NCBI RefSeq assembly: GCF_014202475.1
Contig: NZ_JACHGV010000009.1
Coordinates: 354,391 to 418,390, forward strand
Direction: 5' to 3'
Source of the DNA: Streptomyces paradoxus
GTDB lineage: Bacteria; Actinomycetota; Actinomycetes; Streptomycetales; Streptomycetaceae
DNA: 64,000 nt
Shown: in pieces, positions 16,238-23,322 of the stretch
Position numbering within the stretch: the stretch's first letter is position 1
Layout of the letters: every line of letters starts with the position of its first letter
Notes under the pieces: generated by a model
Told to the model about the DNA's origin: nothing
Databases searched by the model: none
What the model saw: the letters and a program-made list of their open reading frames with translations, nothing else
Made by a program: the position numbers and the translations under genes

Positions 16238-17035
16238 ATGGCCGACGATCCGTTCGTCCTCGGCGGTACGTCCTTCACGTCCCGTCTGATCATGGGCACG
16301 GGCGGGGCGCCCAGCCTCGACGTGCTGGAGCGGTCGCTGGCCGCGTCCGGGACGGAGCTGACGACGGTCGCGATGCGCCGGGTGAACGCCTCGGTGCACG
16401 GCTCGGTGCTGTCCGTCCTGGACAAGCTCGGCATCCGGGTGCTGCCCAACACGGCCGGCTGCTTCACCGCCGGCGAGGCCGTCCTCACGGCCCGCCTCGC
16501 CCGCGAGGCCCTCGGCACCGACCTGATCAAACTGGAGGTCATCGCCGACGAGCGCACGCTGCTGCCGGACCCGATCGAGACGCTGGAGGCGGCCGAGACG
16601 CTGGTCGACGACGGCTTCACGGTGCTGCCGTACACCAACGACGACCCCGTGCTGGCGCGGAAGCTGGAGGACGCGGGCTGTGCGGCGATCATGCCGCTCG
16701 GCTCGCCGATCGGCTCCGGTCTCGGGATCCGCAACCCGCACAACTTCCAGCTGATCGTCGAGCACGCGCGCGTGCCGGTGATCCTGGACGCAGGTGCCGG
16801 TACGGCCTCGGACGCGGCCCTGGCGATGGAACTGGGGTGCGCGGGCGTGATGCTCGCCTCGGCGGTGACGCGGGCCCAGGAACCCGCGCTGATGGCCGAC
16901 GCCATGCGGCACGCGGTGGAGGCGGGGCGGCTGGCGTACCGGGCCGGGCGGATCCCCCGGCGGCATTTCGCGGAGGCGTCGTCGCCGACGGAGGGAATGG
17001 CCGCCCTGGACCCCGAACGGCCCGCCTTCGCATAG
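16238..17035 (+). CDS. thiG: Thiazole synthase ThiG
   Basis: 265 aa. FVLGGTSFTSRLIMGTGG opens the ThiG TIM barrel, AMRRVN is near residue 43, and DLIKLEVIAD carries the lysine that forms the imine with deoxyxylulose 5-phosphate. LPYTNDDPVLARKLEDAG, AAIMPLGSPIGSGLGI and VILDAGAGTASDAALAMELG complete the family pattern. With ThiS-thiocarboxylate and dehydroglycine from ThiO it makes the thiazole phosphate. The ATG at 16238 was chosen because it opens the domain just after thiS; GGGAGG lies about 8 nt upstream. The frame is open further upstream within thiO but without homology. Confidence 0.97.
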   Translation: MADDPFVLGGTSFTSRLIMGTGGAPSLDVLERSLAASGTELTTVAMRRVNASVHGSVLSVLDKLGIRVLPNTAGCFTAGEAVLTARLAREALGTDLIKLEVIADERTLLPDPIETLEAAETLVDDGFTVLPYTNDDPVLARKLEDAGCAAIMPLGSPIGSGLGIRNPHNFQLIVEHARVPVILDAGAGTASDAALAMELGCAGVMLASAVTRAQEPALMADAMRHAVEAGRLAYRAGRIPRRHFAEASSPTEGMAALDPERPAFA

Positions 17036-17104
17036 TCGCTCGTCCACACGTCACAGGTCGGCTGCAGTCGCGCCCCGAAATCGGGCGGGGCGGGAGAGCT
17101 GTCG

Positions 17105-19066
17105 GTGCCGGCTCGTACACTCGCCTGCGTGGACACGACCCTTCAGGACCCCTTGGTCGGGCAGGTGCTCGACGGCCGGTACCGCATCGACGCGCGGATC
17201 GCGGTCGGCGGGATGGCCACGGTCTACCGGGCCGTGGACACCCGGCTCGACCGGGTCCTCGCGCTCAAGGTGATGCACCCCTCGCTCGCGGTCGACGCCT
17301 CGTTCGTCGAGCGGTTCATCCGCGAGGCGAAGTCGGTGGCCCGGCTGGCCCACCCGAACGTGGTGCAGGTCTTCGACCAGGGCACCGACGGCTCGTACGT
17401 GTACCTGGCGATGGAGTACGTCGCGGGTTGCACCCTGCGCGACGTGCTGCGCGAGCGCGGGGCCCTGCAGCCGCGCGCCGCCCTGGACATCCTGGAGCCG
17501 GTGCTGGCCGCGCTGGGCGCCGCCCACCGCGCCGGGTTCGTGCACCGCGACATGAAGCCCGAGAACGTCCTCATAGGGGACGACGGCCGGGTCAAGGTCG
17601 CCGACTTCGGTCTGGTCCGGGCGGTGGACACGGTGACGAACACCACCGGCACCGTCCTCGGCACGGTCTCGTACCTCGCCCCGGAACAGATAGAGGACGG
17701 CACCGCCGACACCCGCGTCGACGTGTACGCGTGCGGCGTGATGCTGTACGAGATGCTGACCGGCGACAAGCCGCACGACGGGGACTCCCCCGCCGTGATC
17801 CTCTACAAGCACCTGCACGAGGACGTGCCCCCGCCCTCGGCCGCCGTGCCCGGTCTGGCGTACGAGCTGGACGAGATGGTGGCCTCCGCGACAGCCCGCA
17901 CCCCGGCCGTCCGCCCACACGACGCGGTGGCGCTGCTCGCGCAGGTCCGCGACGGACGCGGCCGGCTGAGCGAGGACCAGCTCGATGCCGTGCCGCCGCA
18001 GGCGCTCACGGTGGACCACGACAACGGCGACGACCGGACGACCGTGATCCCGCGCGCCCTGACCACGCCGCGCCCACTGCCGGTGAACGAGGACGACGAG
18101 GGCTCCGGTGCCGCGCTCGACCGCACCAGCCGGTTCGCCTCCCCGCCGCCGCCCCCGCCGTCCCGGCGCCGCCCGGGATCCCGGCGCGGACCGGCGGCGA
18201 TCATCGTCGCCGTCCTGCTCGTGCTGGGCGTCGGTGCCGGTGTCTGGTACATCAACTCCGGCCAGTTCACCGAGGTCCCGCCCCTGCTGGCGAAGACCCA
18301 GGAACAGGCCGAGAACCGGCTGCGGGACGCCGGTCTCGAACTCGGCAAGGTCGAGCACGCCTACAGCGACACCGTGGAGCGCGGCCAGATCATCAGCAGC
18401 GACCCGAAGGCCGGGGCGCGCATCCGTGGCAACGACTCGGTGAGCATCACCGTCTCCGACGGCCCCGAGACCGTGCGGGTGCCGGCTCTGGCGGGCCAGA
18501 AGCTGGCCACCGCGCGGGCCCGGCTGAAGGAGGGCGGGCTGGAGCCGGGCATGGTCACGCGGGAGTTCAGTGAGGACGTGCCGCGCGGCTCGGTGGTCTC
18601 CGCGAGCCCGGCCGACGGCACGAAAGTGCGGGCGGGCACGGCCGTCGCGCTGGTCGTCAGCAAGGGCAGCCCCATCGACATCCCCGACGTCACCGGCTCG
18701 GACGAGGCCGACGCGAGGTCCGAGCTGACCGAGGCCGGGCTCAAGGTGAAGATCGCCACCGAGCGGGTCAACTCCTCCGAGTACGACAAGGGCCAGGTCG
18801 TCCGGCAGACGCCGGCACCCGGCGGCACGGCGGCCGAGGGCGACACCGTGACGCTGACGCTGTCGAAGGGCCCCGAGATGGTCGAGGTCCCGGACGTGGT
18901 CGGCGACAGCGTCGACGACGCCCGGCAGGCGCTGGAGGGCGCCGGGTTCCAGGTCGACGAGGACCGCGGTCTGCTCGGCCTGTTCGGCGACGAGGTCAAG
19001 AGCCAGTCCGTCGACGGCGGCGCGACCGCGCCCAAGGGCTCGACGATCACCATCAAGATCAGGTGA
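17105..19066 (+). CDS. PASTA-domain Ser/Thr protein kinase (PknB/PknL class)
   Basis: 653 aa. Kinase domain at about residues 24-290: glycine loop IAVGGMATVY, ALKVM lysine, HRDMKPEN catalytic loop, DFGLV, and GTVSYLAPEQ activation segment. A Pro-rich juxtamembrane region is followed by one membrane helix (IIVAVLLVLGVGAGVWYI, about residues 366-383) and four extracellular PASTA repeats, each starting with a VPxL/VPDV-like box. PASTA domains bind muropeptides or lipid II, linking the kinase to cell-wall status. Two starts are possible. GTG 17105 has GGGAGAG 6 nt upstream. GTG 17129 is preceded at 7 nt by TACACT, a -10-like hexamer that would make a leaderless message. A likely substrate gene (Rv2175c-like) lies 4 kb upstream on the other strand. 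Confidence 0.95.
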   Translation: MPARTLACVDTTLQDPLVGQVLDGRYRIDARIAVGGMATVYRAVDTRLDRVLALKVMHPSLAVDASFVERFIREAKSVARLAHPNVVQVFDQGTDGSYVYLAMEYVAGCTLRDVLRERGALQPRAALDILEPVLAALGAAHRAGFVHRDMKPENVLIGDDGRVKVADFGLVRAVDTVTNTTGTVLGTVSYLAPEQIEDGTADTRVDVYACGVMLYEMLTGDKPHDGDSPAVILYKHLHEDVPPPSAAVPGLAYELDEMVASATARTPAVRPHDAVALLAQVRDGRGRLSEDQLDAVPPQALTVDHDNGDDRTTVIPRALTTPRPLPVNEDDEGSGAALDRTSRFASPPPPPPSRRRPGSRRGPAAIIVAVLLVLGVGAGVWYINSGQFTEVPPLLAKTQEQAENRLRDAGLELGKVEHAYSDTVERGQIISSDPKAGARIRGNDSVSITVSDGPETVRVPALAGQKLATARARLKEGGLEPGMVTREFSEDVPRGSVVSASPADGTKVRAGTAVALVVSKGSPIDIPDVTGSDEADARSELTEAGLKVKIATERVNSSEYDKGQVVRQTPAPGGTAAEGDTVTLTLSKGPEMVEVPDVVGDSVDDARQALEGAGFQVDEDRGLLGLFGDEVKSQSVDGGATAPKGSTITIKIR

Positions 19067-19127
19067 GGGGCCGCCCGGGCGGAGGCCCGTGGACGGGGCA
19101 GGGCCGGACGCATGACACCCTGAACGG

Positions 19128-20006
19128 GTGAACCATCAGCTGTCCGGCCCCTCCCGCAACCCCGTGGGCGGCCACGTCCCCGTGGCCGGCGGGCTCCACT
19201 CCGTAGGCCTGTCGTACGCCCGTGACCTGAAGGCGGAGGCCGTCCAGGTCTTCGTCGCCAACCCGCGCGGCTGGGCCACGCCGACCGGCAACCCGAAGCA
19301 GGACGAGGCGTTCCGCGCGGCGTGCGCGGACGGGTCGGTCCCGGCCTATGTGCACGCCCCCTACCTGATCAACTTCGGCTCGCACACCGAGGCGACCGTG
19401 GAACGCTCGGTGGAGTCGCTGCGGCACTCCCTGCGGCGCGGGCGCGAGATCGGGGCGCTCGGCGTGGTCGTGCACACGGGCAGCGCGACCGGCGGCCGGG
19501 AGCGGTCCGTGGCGCTGAAGCAGGTCCGGGAGCACCTGCTGCCGCTGCTGGACGAGCTGACCCGCGACGACGACCCGTTCCTGCTGCTGGAGTCGACCGC
19601 CGGCCAGGGCGCCTCGCTGTGCTCGCGGACATGGGACTTCGGCCCGTACTTCGAGGCGCTGGACGCCCACCCGATGCTCGGCGTGTGCCTGGACACCTGC
19701 CACATCTTCGCCGCCGGGCACGACCTGACCGGCCCGAGCGGCATGCACCGGACACTGGACCTCCTGGTGGACACGGTCGGCGAGGGCCGGCTGAAGCTGA
19801 TCCACGCCAACGACTCCAAGGACGTGGTGGGCGCCCACAAGGACCGGCACGAGAACATCGGCGTCGGCCACATCGGCGAGGACCCGTTCCGTGCCCTGAT
19901 GACCCACCCCGCGACTGAGGGCGTGCCGCTGATCGTCGAGACGCCGGGCGGCAAGCAGGGGCACGCGGCCGACGTGGAGCGGCTGAAGAAGCTGCGCGAC
20001 GGCTGA
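19128..20006 (+). CDS. nfo: Endonuclease IV-like AP endonuclease
   Basis: 292 aa. Zinc-ligand segments of the AP endonuclease family 2 barrel are present in order: GGHVPVAGGL, HAPYLINFGS, VVHTGSATGG, LLLESTAGQG, GVCLDTCHIFAAGHD, LIHANDSKD, DRHENIGVGHIG and LIVETPGG. The His, Glu and Asp residues of the three-zinc site are all there. The enzyme nicks DNA 5' of abasic sites in base-excision repair. The GTG at 19128 has no convincing Shine-Dalgarno sequence, so a leaderless transcript is possible. It follows the kinase gene after 61 bases on the same strand, and is convergent with the molybdopterin gene whose end is only 3 bases away. Confidence 0.95.
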   Translation: MNHQLSGPSRNPVGGHVPVAGGLHSVGLSYARDLKAEAVQVFVANPRGWATPTGNPKQDEAFRAACADGSVPAYVHAPYLINFGSHTEATVERSVESLRHSLRRGREIGALGVVVHTGSATGGRERSVALKQVREHLLPLLDELTRDDDPFLLLESTAGQGASLCSRTWDFGPYFEALDAHPMLGVCLDTCHIFAAGHDLTGPSGMHRTLDLLVDTVGEGRLKLIHANDSKDVVGAHKDRHENIGVGHIGEDPFRALMTHPATEGVPLIVETPGGKQGHAADVERLKKLRDG

Positions 20007-20008
20007 CG

Positions 20009-20659
20009 TCAGAGGTCGGGGCCGTCCCCGGGTTCCTCCTGGTACGAGTAGCGCTGCTCCCGCCAGGGGTCGCCGATGTTGTGGTAGCCGCGCTCCTCCC
20101 AGAAGCCCCGCCGGTCGGCGGTCATGTACTCCACGCCGCGCACCCACTTGGGGCCCTTCCACGCGTAGAGGTGGGGCACGATCAGGCGCAGCGGGAAGCC
20201 GTGCTCGGCGGTGAGGAGTTCGCCGTCCTTATGGGTGGCGAAGAGGACCTGCTCGTCGGCGAAGTCGGACAGCCGCAGGTTGGAGCTGAAGCCGTACTCG
20301 GCCCACACCATCACATGGGTGACGTCGTCGGCGGGCGGGGCGAGGTCGAGGAGCGTGCGCGCGGGGATGCCGCCCCACTCGGCGCCCAGCATGCTGAACT
20401 TCGTCACGCAGTGCAGATCGGCCACAACGGTGGTGTGGGGCAGTGCCGTGAACTCCTCGTGGGTCCAGCAGTGCTTGCCGCCGCCGGCGGTGGCGCCGAA
20501 GACCCGGAACTCCCAGCGCTCGGGCCGGAACTTGGGGACGGGCCCGTAGTGCGTGACCGGCCAGCCGCGTTGCAGCCGCTGTCCCGGGGGCAGCTCCGGC
20601 TGCGTCGCTCCTGCTGGATCGCGCCCTTCTCCCGATTGGTGTTCCAGCGGCTGACCCAT
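20009..20659 (-). CDS. Molybdopterin-dependent oxidoreductase (sulfite oxidase fold)
   Basis: 216 aa. The molybdopterin-binding core is clear: WTHEEFTALPHTTVVADLHCVTKFS, where the Cys of DLHC should coordinate molybdenum, then VMVWAEYGFSSNL and GFPLRLIVPHLYAWKGPKWV, which closes the site. This is the MsrP/YedY-like single-domain form without the dimerisation domain of true sulfite oxidases. There is no signal peptide, so it may be cytoplasmic, unlike Tat-exported YedY. Substrate unknown; S- or N-oxide chemistry is usual for the fold. It diverges from bfr through a 176-base region and converges on the endonuclease IV gene. Confidence 0.88.
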   Translation of the reverse strand: MGQPLEHQSGEGRDPAGATQPELPPGQRLQRGWPVTHYGPVPKFRPERWEFRVFGATAGGGKHCWTHEEFTALPHTTVVADLHCVTKFSMLGAEWGGIPARTLLDLAPPADDVTHVMVWAEYGFSSNLRLSDFADEQVLFATHKDGELLTAEHGFPLRLIVPHLYAWKGPKWVRGVEYMTADRRGFWEERGYHNIGDPWREQRYSYQEEPGDGPDL

Positions 20660-20740
20660 GACTCCATCCTGACAGACCCCGGGTGATGCCCCTGACCGGG
20701 CTCACTTCGAAAAGGGACAAACTCAACTAAGCATGCCCTT

Positions 20741-20762
20741 ACTTACTAAGTGGAGACTTACT
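20741..20762. promoter_or_regulatory. ACTTACT repeats and palindrome before bfr
   Basis: ACTTA-C-TAAGT (20741-20751) is a palindrome, and ACTTACT occurs again at 20756-20762, 15 bases downstream. This AT-richer patch stands out in the bfr upstream region (20660-20835). It does not match the iron-box consensus well, so the regulator is unknown. Confidence 0.4.
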
Positions 20763-20835
20763 GGACGATCTTCGTCACCAGTGGAATCATGCGGCGCAAC
20801 CTGCCAGTTCCCCCCGCGCGGAAGGAGCCTCTGCG

Positions 20836-21312
20836 ATGCAGGGCGACCCCGAGGTCCTCGAATTCCTCAACGAGCAGTTGACCGGCGAGCTGACGGCGAT
20901 CAACCAGTACTGGCTGCATTACCGGATCCAGGACAACAAGGGCTGGACCAAGCTCGCCAAGTACACGCGTGAAGAGTCCATCGATGAGATGAAGCACGCG
21001 GACAAGATCACCGAACGCATTCTCATGCTGGACGGCCTGCCGAACTACCAGCGGCTCTTCCACGTACGGGTCGGCCAGACGGTCACCGAGATGTTCCAGG
21101 CGGACCGGCAGGTCGAGGTGGAGGCGATCGACCGGCTCAGGCGCGGTATCGAGGTGATGCGCAGCAAGGGCGACATCACGTCCGCGAACCTCTTCGAGTC
21201 GATCCTGGAGGACGAGGAGCACCACATCGACTATCTGGACACGCAGCTGGAGCTGATCGACAAGCTCGGTGAGGCGCTGTACATCGCGCAGCAGATCGAG
21301 CAGCCGAGCTAG
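20836..21312 (+). CDS. bfr: Bacterioferritin
   Basis: 158 aa, standard length. Ferroxidase ligands fall at the expected positions: Glu18, Glu51, His54, then DEEHHIDYL (Glu127/His130 region). Met52 (in SIDEMKHADK) is the heme-binding methionine of bacterioferritins. The 24-mer oxidises Fe2+ and stores ferric mineral in the cytoplasm. The ATG has AAGGAG about 10 nt upstream. The gene for the partner ferredoxin Bfd lies convergently 9 bases beyond the stop, under its own iron box at 21598-21616. I see no good iron box before bfr itself. Confidence 0.98.
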   Translation: MQGDPEVLEFLNEQLTGELTAINQYWLHYRIQDNKGWTKLAKYTREESIDEMKHADKITERILMLDGLPNYQRLFHVRVGQTVTEMFQADRQVEVEAIDRLRRGIEVMRSKGDITSANLFESILEDEEHHIDYLDTQLELIDKLGEALYIAQQIEQPS

Positions 21313-21321
21313 GGCCTGCCG

Positions 21322-21555
21322 TCAGGCGGCGTCTTCCAGCTCCGTGAGCACCGGCTCGCCCCGGTCGGCCAGGTCGCGGCGAGGGCAGGCTCCCCTGCCC
21401 AGGATGGCCTGGATGCGGCGCACACAGGACCCGCAGTCCGTGCCCGCCTTGCAGGCGGAGGCTATCTGGCGGGGGGTGCAGGCGCCGCCGTCCGCGTGCT
21501 GCTTGACCTGCTGCTCGGTGATCCCGAAGCAACTGCAGACGTACACGCGGTTCAC
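21322..21555 (-). CDS. bfd: Bacterioferritin-associated ferredoxin (Bfd-like)
   Basis: 77 aa. It begins MNRVYVCSCFGITEQQVKQH, and the four [2Fe-2S] ligands are C-x-C near residues 7-9 and C-x2-C in GTDCGSCVRRIQ, the BFD-like [2Fe-2S] domain. In other bacteria Bfd reduces the bacterioferritin heme to release stored iron. The C-terminal 20 residues are acidic and not part of the domain. It is convergent with bfr and its promoter carries an iron box, so it should be expressed when iron is scarce, which fits iron mobilisation. Confidence 0.95.
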   Translation of the reverse strand: MNRVYVCSCFGITEQQVKQHADGGACTPRQIASACKAGTDCGSCVRRIQAILGRGACPRRDLADRGEPVLTELEDAA

Positions 21556-21597
21556 CTCCGACGGGTCGTTCTCAGATGTGCCGTCCCCGTTGATCGG

Positions 21598-21616
21598 TGA
21601 GGCTAACCTAACCTTA
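21598..21616 (-). promoter_or_regulatory. DmdR/IdeR-type iron box of bfd
   Basis: Read toward bfd the site is TAAGGTTAGGTTAGCCTCA, 15 of 19 matches to the DtxR/IdeR consensus TTAGGTTAGGCTAACCTAA. It lies about 43 bases upstream of the bfd start. Iron-loaded repressor would shut the gene off. Confidence 0.85.
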
Positions 21617-21720
21617 CCCGTCGGGTCCGGAGCGCAAAAGTGGAGAGGGGCGCGGATCGTGTGATCCGCGCCCCAGTCCCTGCCCCGGTAACAGGCGGAC
21701 CCGTCACTGGTCCCTGTACA

Positions 21721-23073
21721 TCACTGGTCCCGGTACATCTCGGCCACGAGGAACGCCAGGTCGAGCGACTGGCTGCGGTTGAGCCGCGGGTCGCAGGCCG
21801 TCTCGTAGCGCTGGTGCAGGTCGTCGACGAAGATCTCGTCGCCGCCGCCGACGCACTCGGTGACGTCGTCGCCGGTGAGTTCCACGTGGATGCCGCCCGG
21901 GTGGGTGCCGAGGGCCTTGTGGACCTCGAAGAAGCCCTTGACCTCGTCGAGCACGTCGTCGAAGCGGCGGGTCTTGTGCCCGGAGGCCGCCTCGAAGGTG
22001 TTGCCGTGCATCGGGTCGGTCACCCAGGCCACGGTCGCGCCGGAGGCGGTGACCTTCTCGACCAGCTCGGGGAGCTTGTCGCGGACCTTGTCGGCACCCA
22101 TCCGGACGATGAACGTCAGCCGGCCCGGCTCCCGCTCGGGGTCGAGGCGCTCGATGTACTGCAGCGCGTCCTCGGCGGTGGTCGTCGGACCCAGCTTGAT
22201 GCCGATGGGGTTGCGGATCTTCGAGGCGAACTCGATGTGCGCGTGGTCCAGCTGCCGGGTGCGCTCACCGATCCACACCATGTGCCCGGAGACGTCGTAC
22301 AGCTGCCCCGTGCGCGAGTCGACCCTGGTCAGGGCGGACTCGTAGTCGAGGAGCAGCGCCTCGTGCGAGGCGTAGAACTCGACCGTCTTGAACTCCTCCG
22401 GGTCGGCCCCGCAGGCGTGCATGAAGTTCAGCGCGTTGTCGATCTCGCGCGCCAGCTGCTCGTAGCGCTGCCCCGAGGGGGACGACTTCACGAAGTCCTG
22501 GTTCCAGGCGTGCACCTGGCGCAGGTCGGCGTAGCCGCCGGTGGTGAAGGCGCGCACCAGGTTCAGCGTGGAGGCCGACGCGTGGTACATCCGCTTCAGC
22601 CGCTCGGGGTCCGGGATGCGGGCCTCTTCGGTGAAGTCGAAGCCGTTGACGGAGTCACCGCGGTAGGTCGGCAGCGTCACGCCGTCGCGGGTCTCGGTCG
22701 GCTTGGAGCGCGGCTTGGAGTACTGGCCGGCGATGCGGCCGACCTTCACGACCGGCACGGACGCGGCGTACGTGAGCACGGCGCCCATCTGGAGCAGCGT
22801 CTTCAGCTTGTTGCGGATGTGGTCGGCGGACACCGCGTCGAAGGCCTCGGCGCAGTCGCCGCCCTGGAGGAGGAACGCCTCTCCCTTGGCGACGGCCGCC
22901 ATCCGGGCGCGCAGCTGGTCGCACTCGCCCGCGAAGACGAGCGGCGGATACGACTCGAGGTCCGCAACGACTGCGCGCAGAGCCTCGGGGTCGGGGTACT
23001 CGGGCTGCTGCGCCGCGGGCAGGTCTCGCCAGGTGTTGCCAGCGGAGGCGCTGGTCTTAGCGTTCACGGTCAC
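21721..23073 (-). CDS. aroH: Class II DAHP synthase (3-deoxy-7-phosphoheptulonate synthase)
   Basis: 450 aa, typical of the plant-like class II enzyme. Motifs include LQGGDCAEAF with the metal-binding Cys, VGRIAGQYSKPRSKP, CGADPEEFKTVEFY, SGHMVWIGERTRQLDHAH, NPIGIKLGP, and the C-terminal ECVGGGDEI/CDPRLN boxes with metal ligands. It condenses PEP with erythrose 4-phosphate as the first shikimate step. I chose GTG 23073, because the hexamer TAATGT lies exactly 7 nt upstream and no Shine-Dalgarno exists, indicating a leaderless message; a second GTG at 23067 is possible. Divergent from it is the trp leader, so entry to aromatic synthesis and the branch to tryptophan share one 96-base promoter region. 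Symbol is tentative (aroG/aroH/aroF are all used). Confidence 0.96.
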   Translation of the reverse strand: MTVNAKTSASAGNTWRDLPAAQQPEYPDPEALRAVVADLESYPPLVFAGECDQLRARMAAVAKGEAFLLQGGDCAEAFDAVSADHIRNKLKTLLQMGAVLTYAASVPVVKVGRIAGQYSKPRSKPTETRDGVTLPTYRGDSVNGFDFTEEARIPDPERLKRMYHASASTLNLVRAFTTGGYADLRQVHAWNQDFVKSSPSGQRYEQLAREIDNALNFMHACGADPEEFKTVEFYASHEALLLDYESALTRVDSRTGQLYDVSGHMVWIGERTRQLDHAHIEFASKIRNPIGIKLGPTTTAEDALQYIERLDPEREPGRLTFIVRMGADKVRDKLPELVEKVTASGATVAWVTDPMHGNTFEAASGHKTRRFDDVLDEVKGFFEVHKALGTHPGGIHVELTGDDVTECVGGGDEIFVDDLHQRYETACDPRLNRSQSLDLAFLVAEMYRDQ

Positions 23074-23080
23074 GACCCCA

Positions 23081-23086
23081 ACATTA
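23081..23086 (-). promoter_or_regulatory. -10 element for leaderless DAHP synthase mRNA
   Basis: TAATGT on the minus strand, separated by 7 bases from the GTG at 23073. No clear TTGACA-like -35 was found at 17-19 bp. Confidence 0.55.
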
Positions 23087-23169
23087 CGGGGTCGTGTCGG
23101 GCGTCCTGACCCATGACCAGCAATTGAGACACCCCGAACACCCCTCGGACATGGGGTAGGGTGCGTCGC

Positions 23170-23226
23170 ATGTTCGCGCATTCGACCCAGACCTGGTGGT
23201 GGACCGCTCATCCGGCGGCCCGCTGA
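23170..23226 (+). CDS. trpL: Tryptophan leader peptide
   Basis: 18 codons: MFAHSTQTWWWTAHPAAR. Three consecutive Trp codons make this a sensor of charged tRNA-Trp. A ribosome stalled at the Trp codons would favour an antiterminator over the hairpin at 23248-23274; smooth translation would let the hairpin form and stop transcription before the anthranilate synthase gene. TAGGGT lies 7 nt before the ATG, so the leader message may itself be leaderless, although its -35 is poor. Such leaders ending in WTAHPAA are what I remember for Streptomyces trp genes. Confidence 0.95.
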   Translation: MFAHSTQTWWWTAHPAAR

Positions 23227-23247
23227 CTGCGCGTACTCAAGACTTCG

Positions 23248-23280
23248 CGAAGGCCGCCCGAGGGGCGGCCTTCGGTGTTT
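23248..23280 (+). terminator. Trp attenuator terminator
   Basis: Perfect 12-bp stem CGAAGGCCGCCC (23248-23259) with GGGCGGCCTTCG (23263-23274), loop GAG, followed by GTGTTT. It starts 21 bases after the leader peptide stop and 48 bases before the structural gene. CGGCGGCCCGC within the leader end could pair with the 3' arm as the alternative structure. Confidence 0.92.
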
Positions 23281-23322
23281 CCCGGGGTCCGTTCCTCTCT
23301 CACCGAGATGGAGCACGGACCC

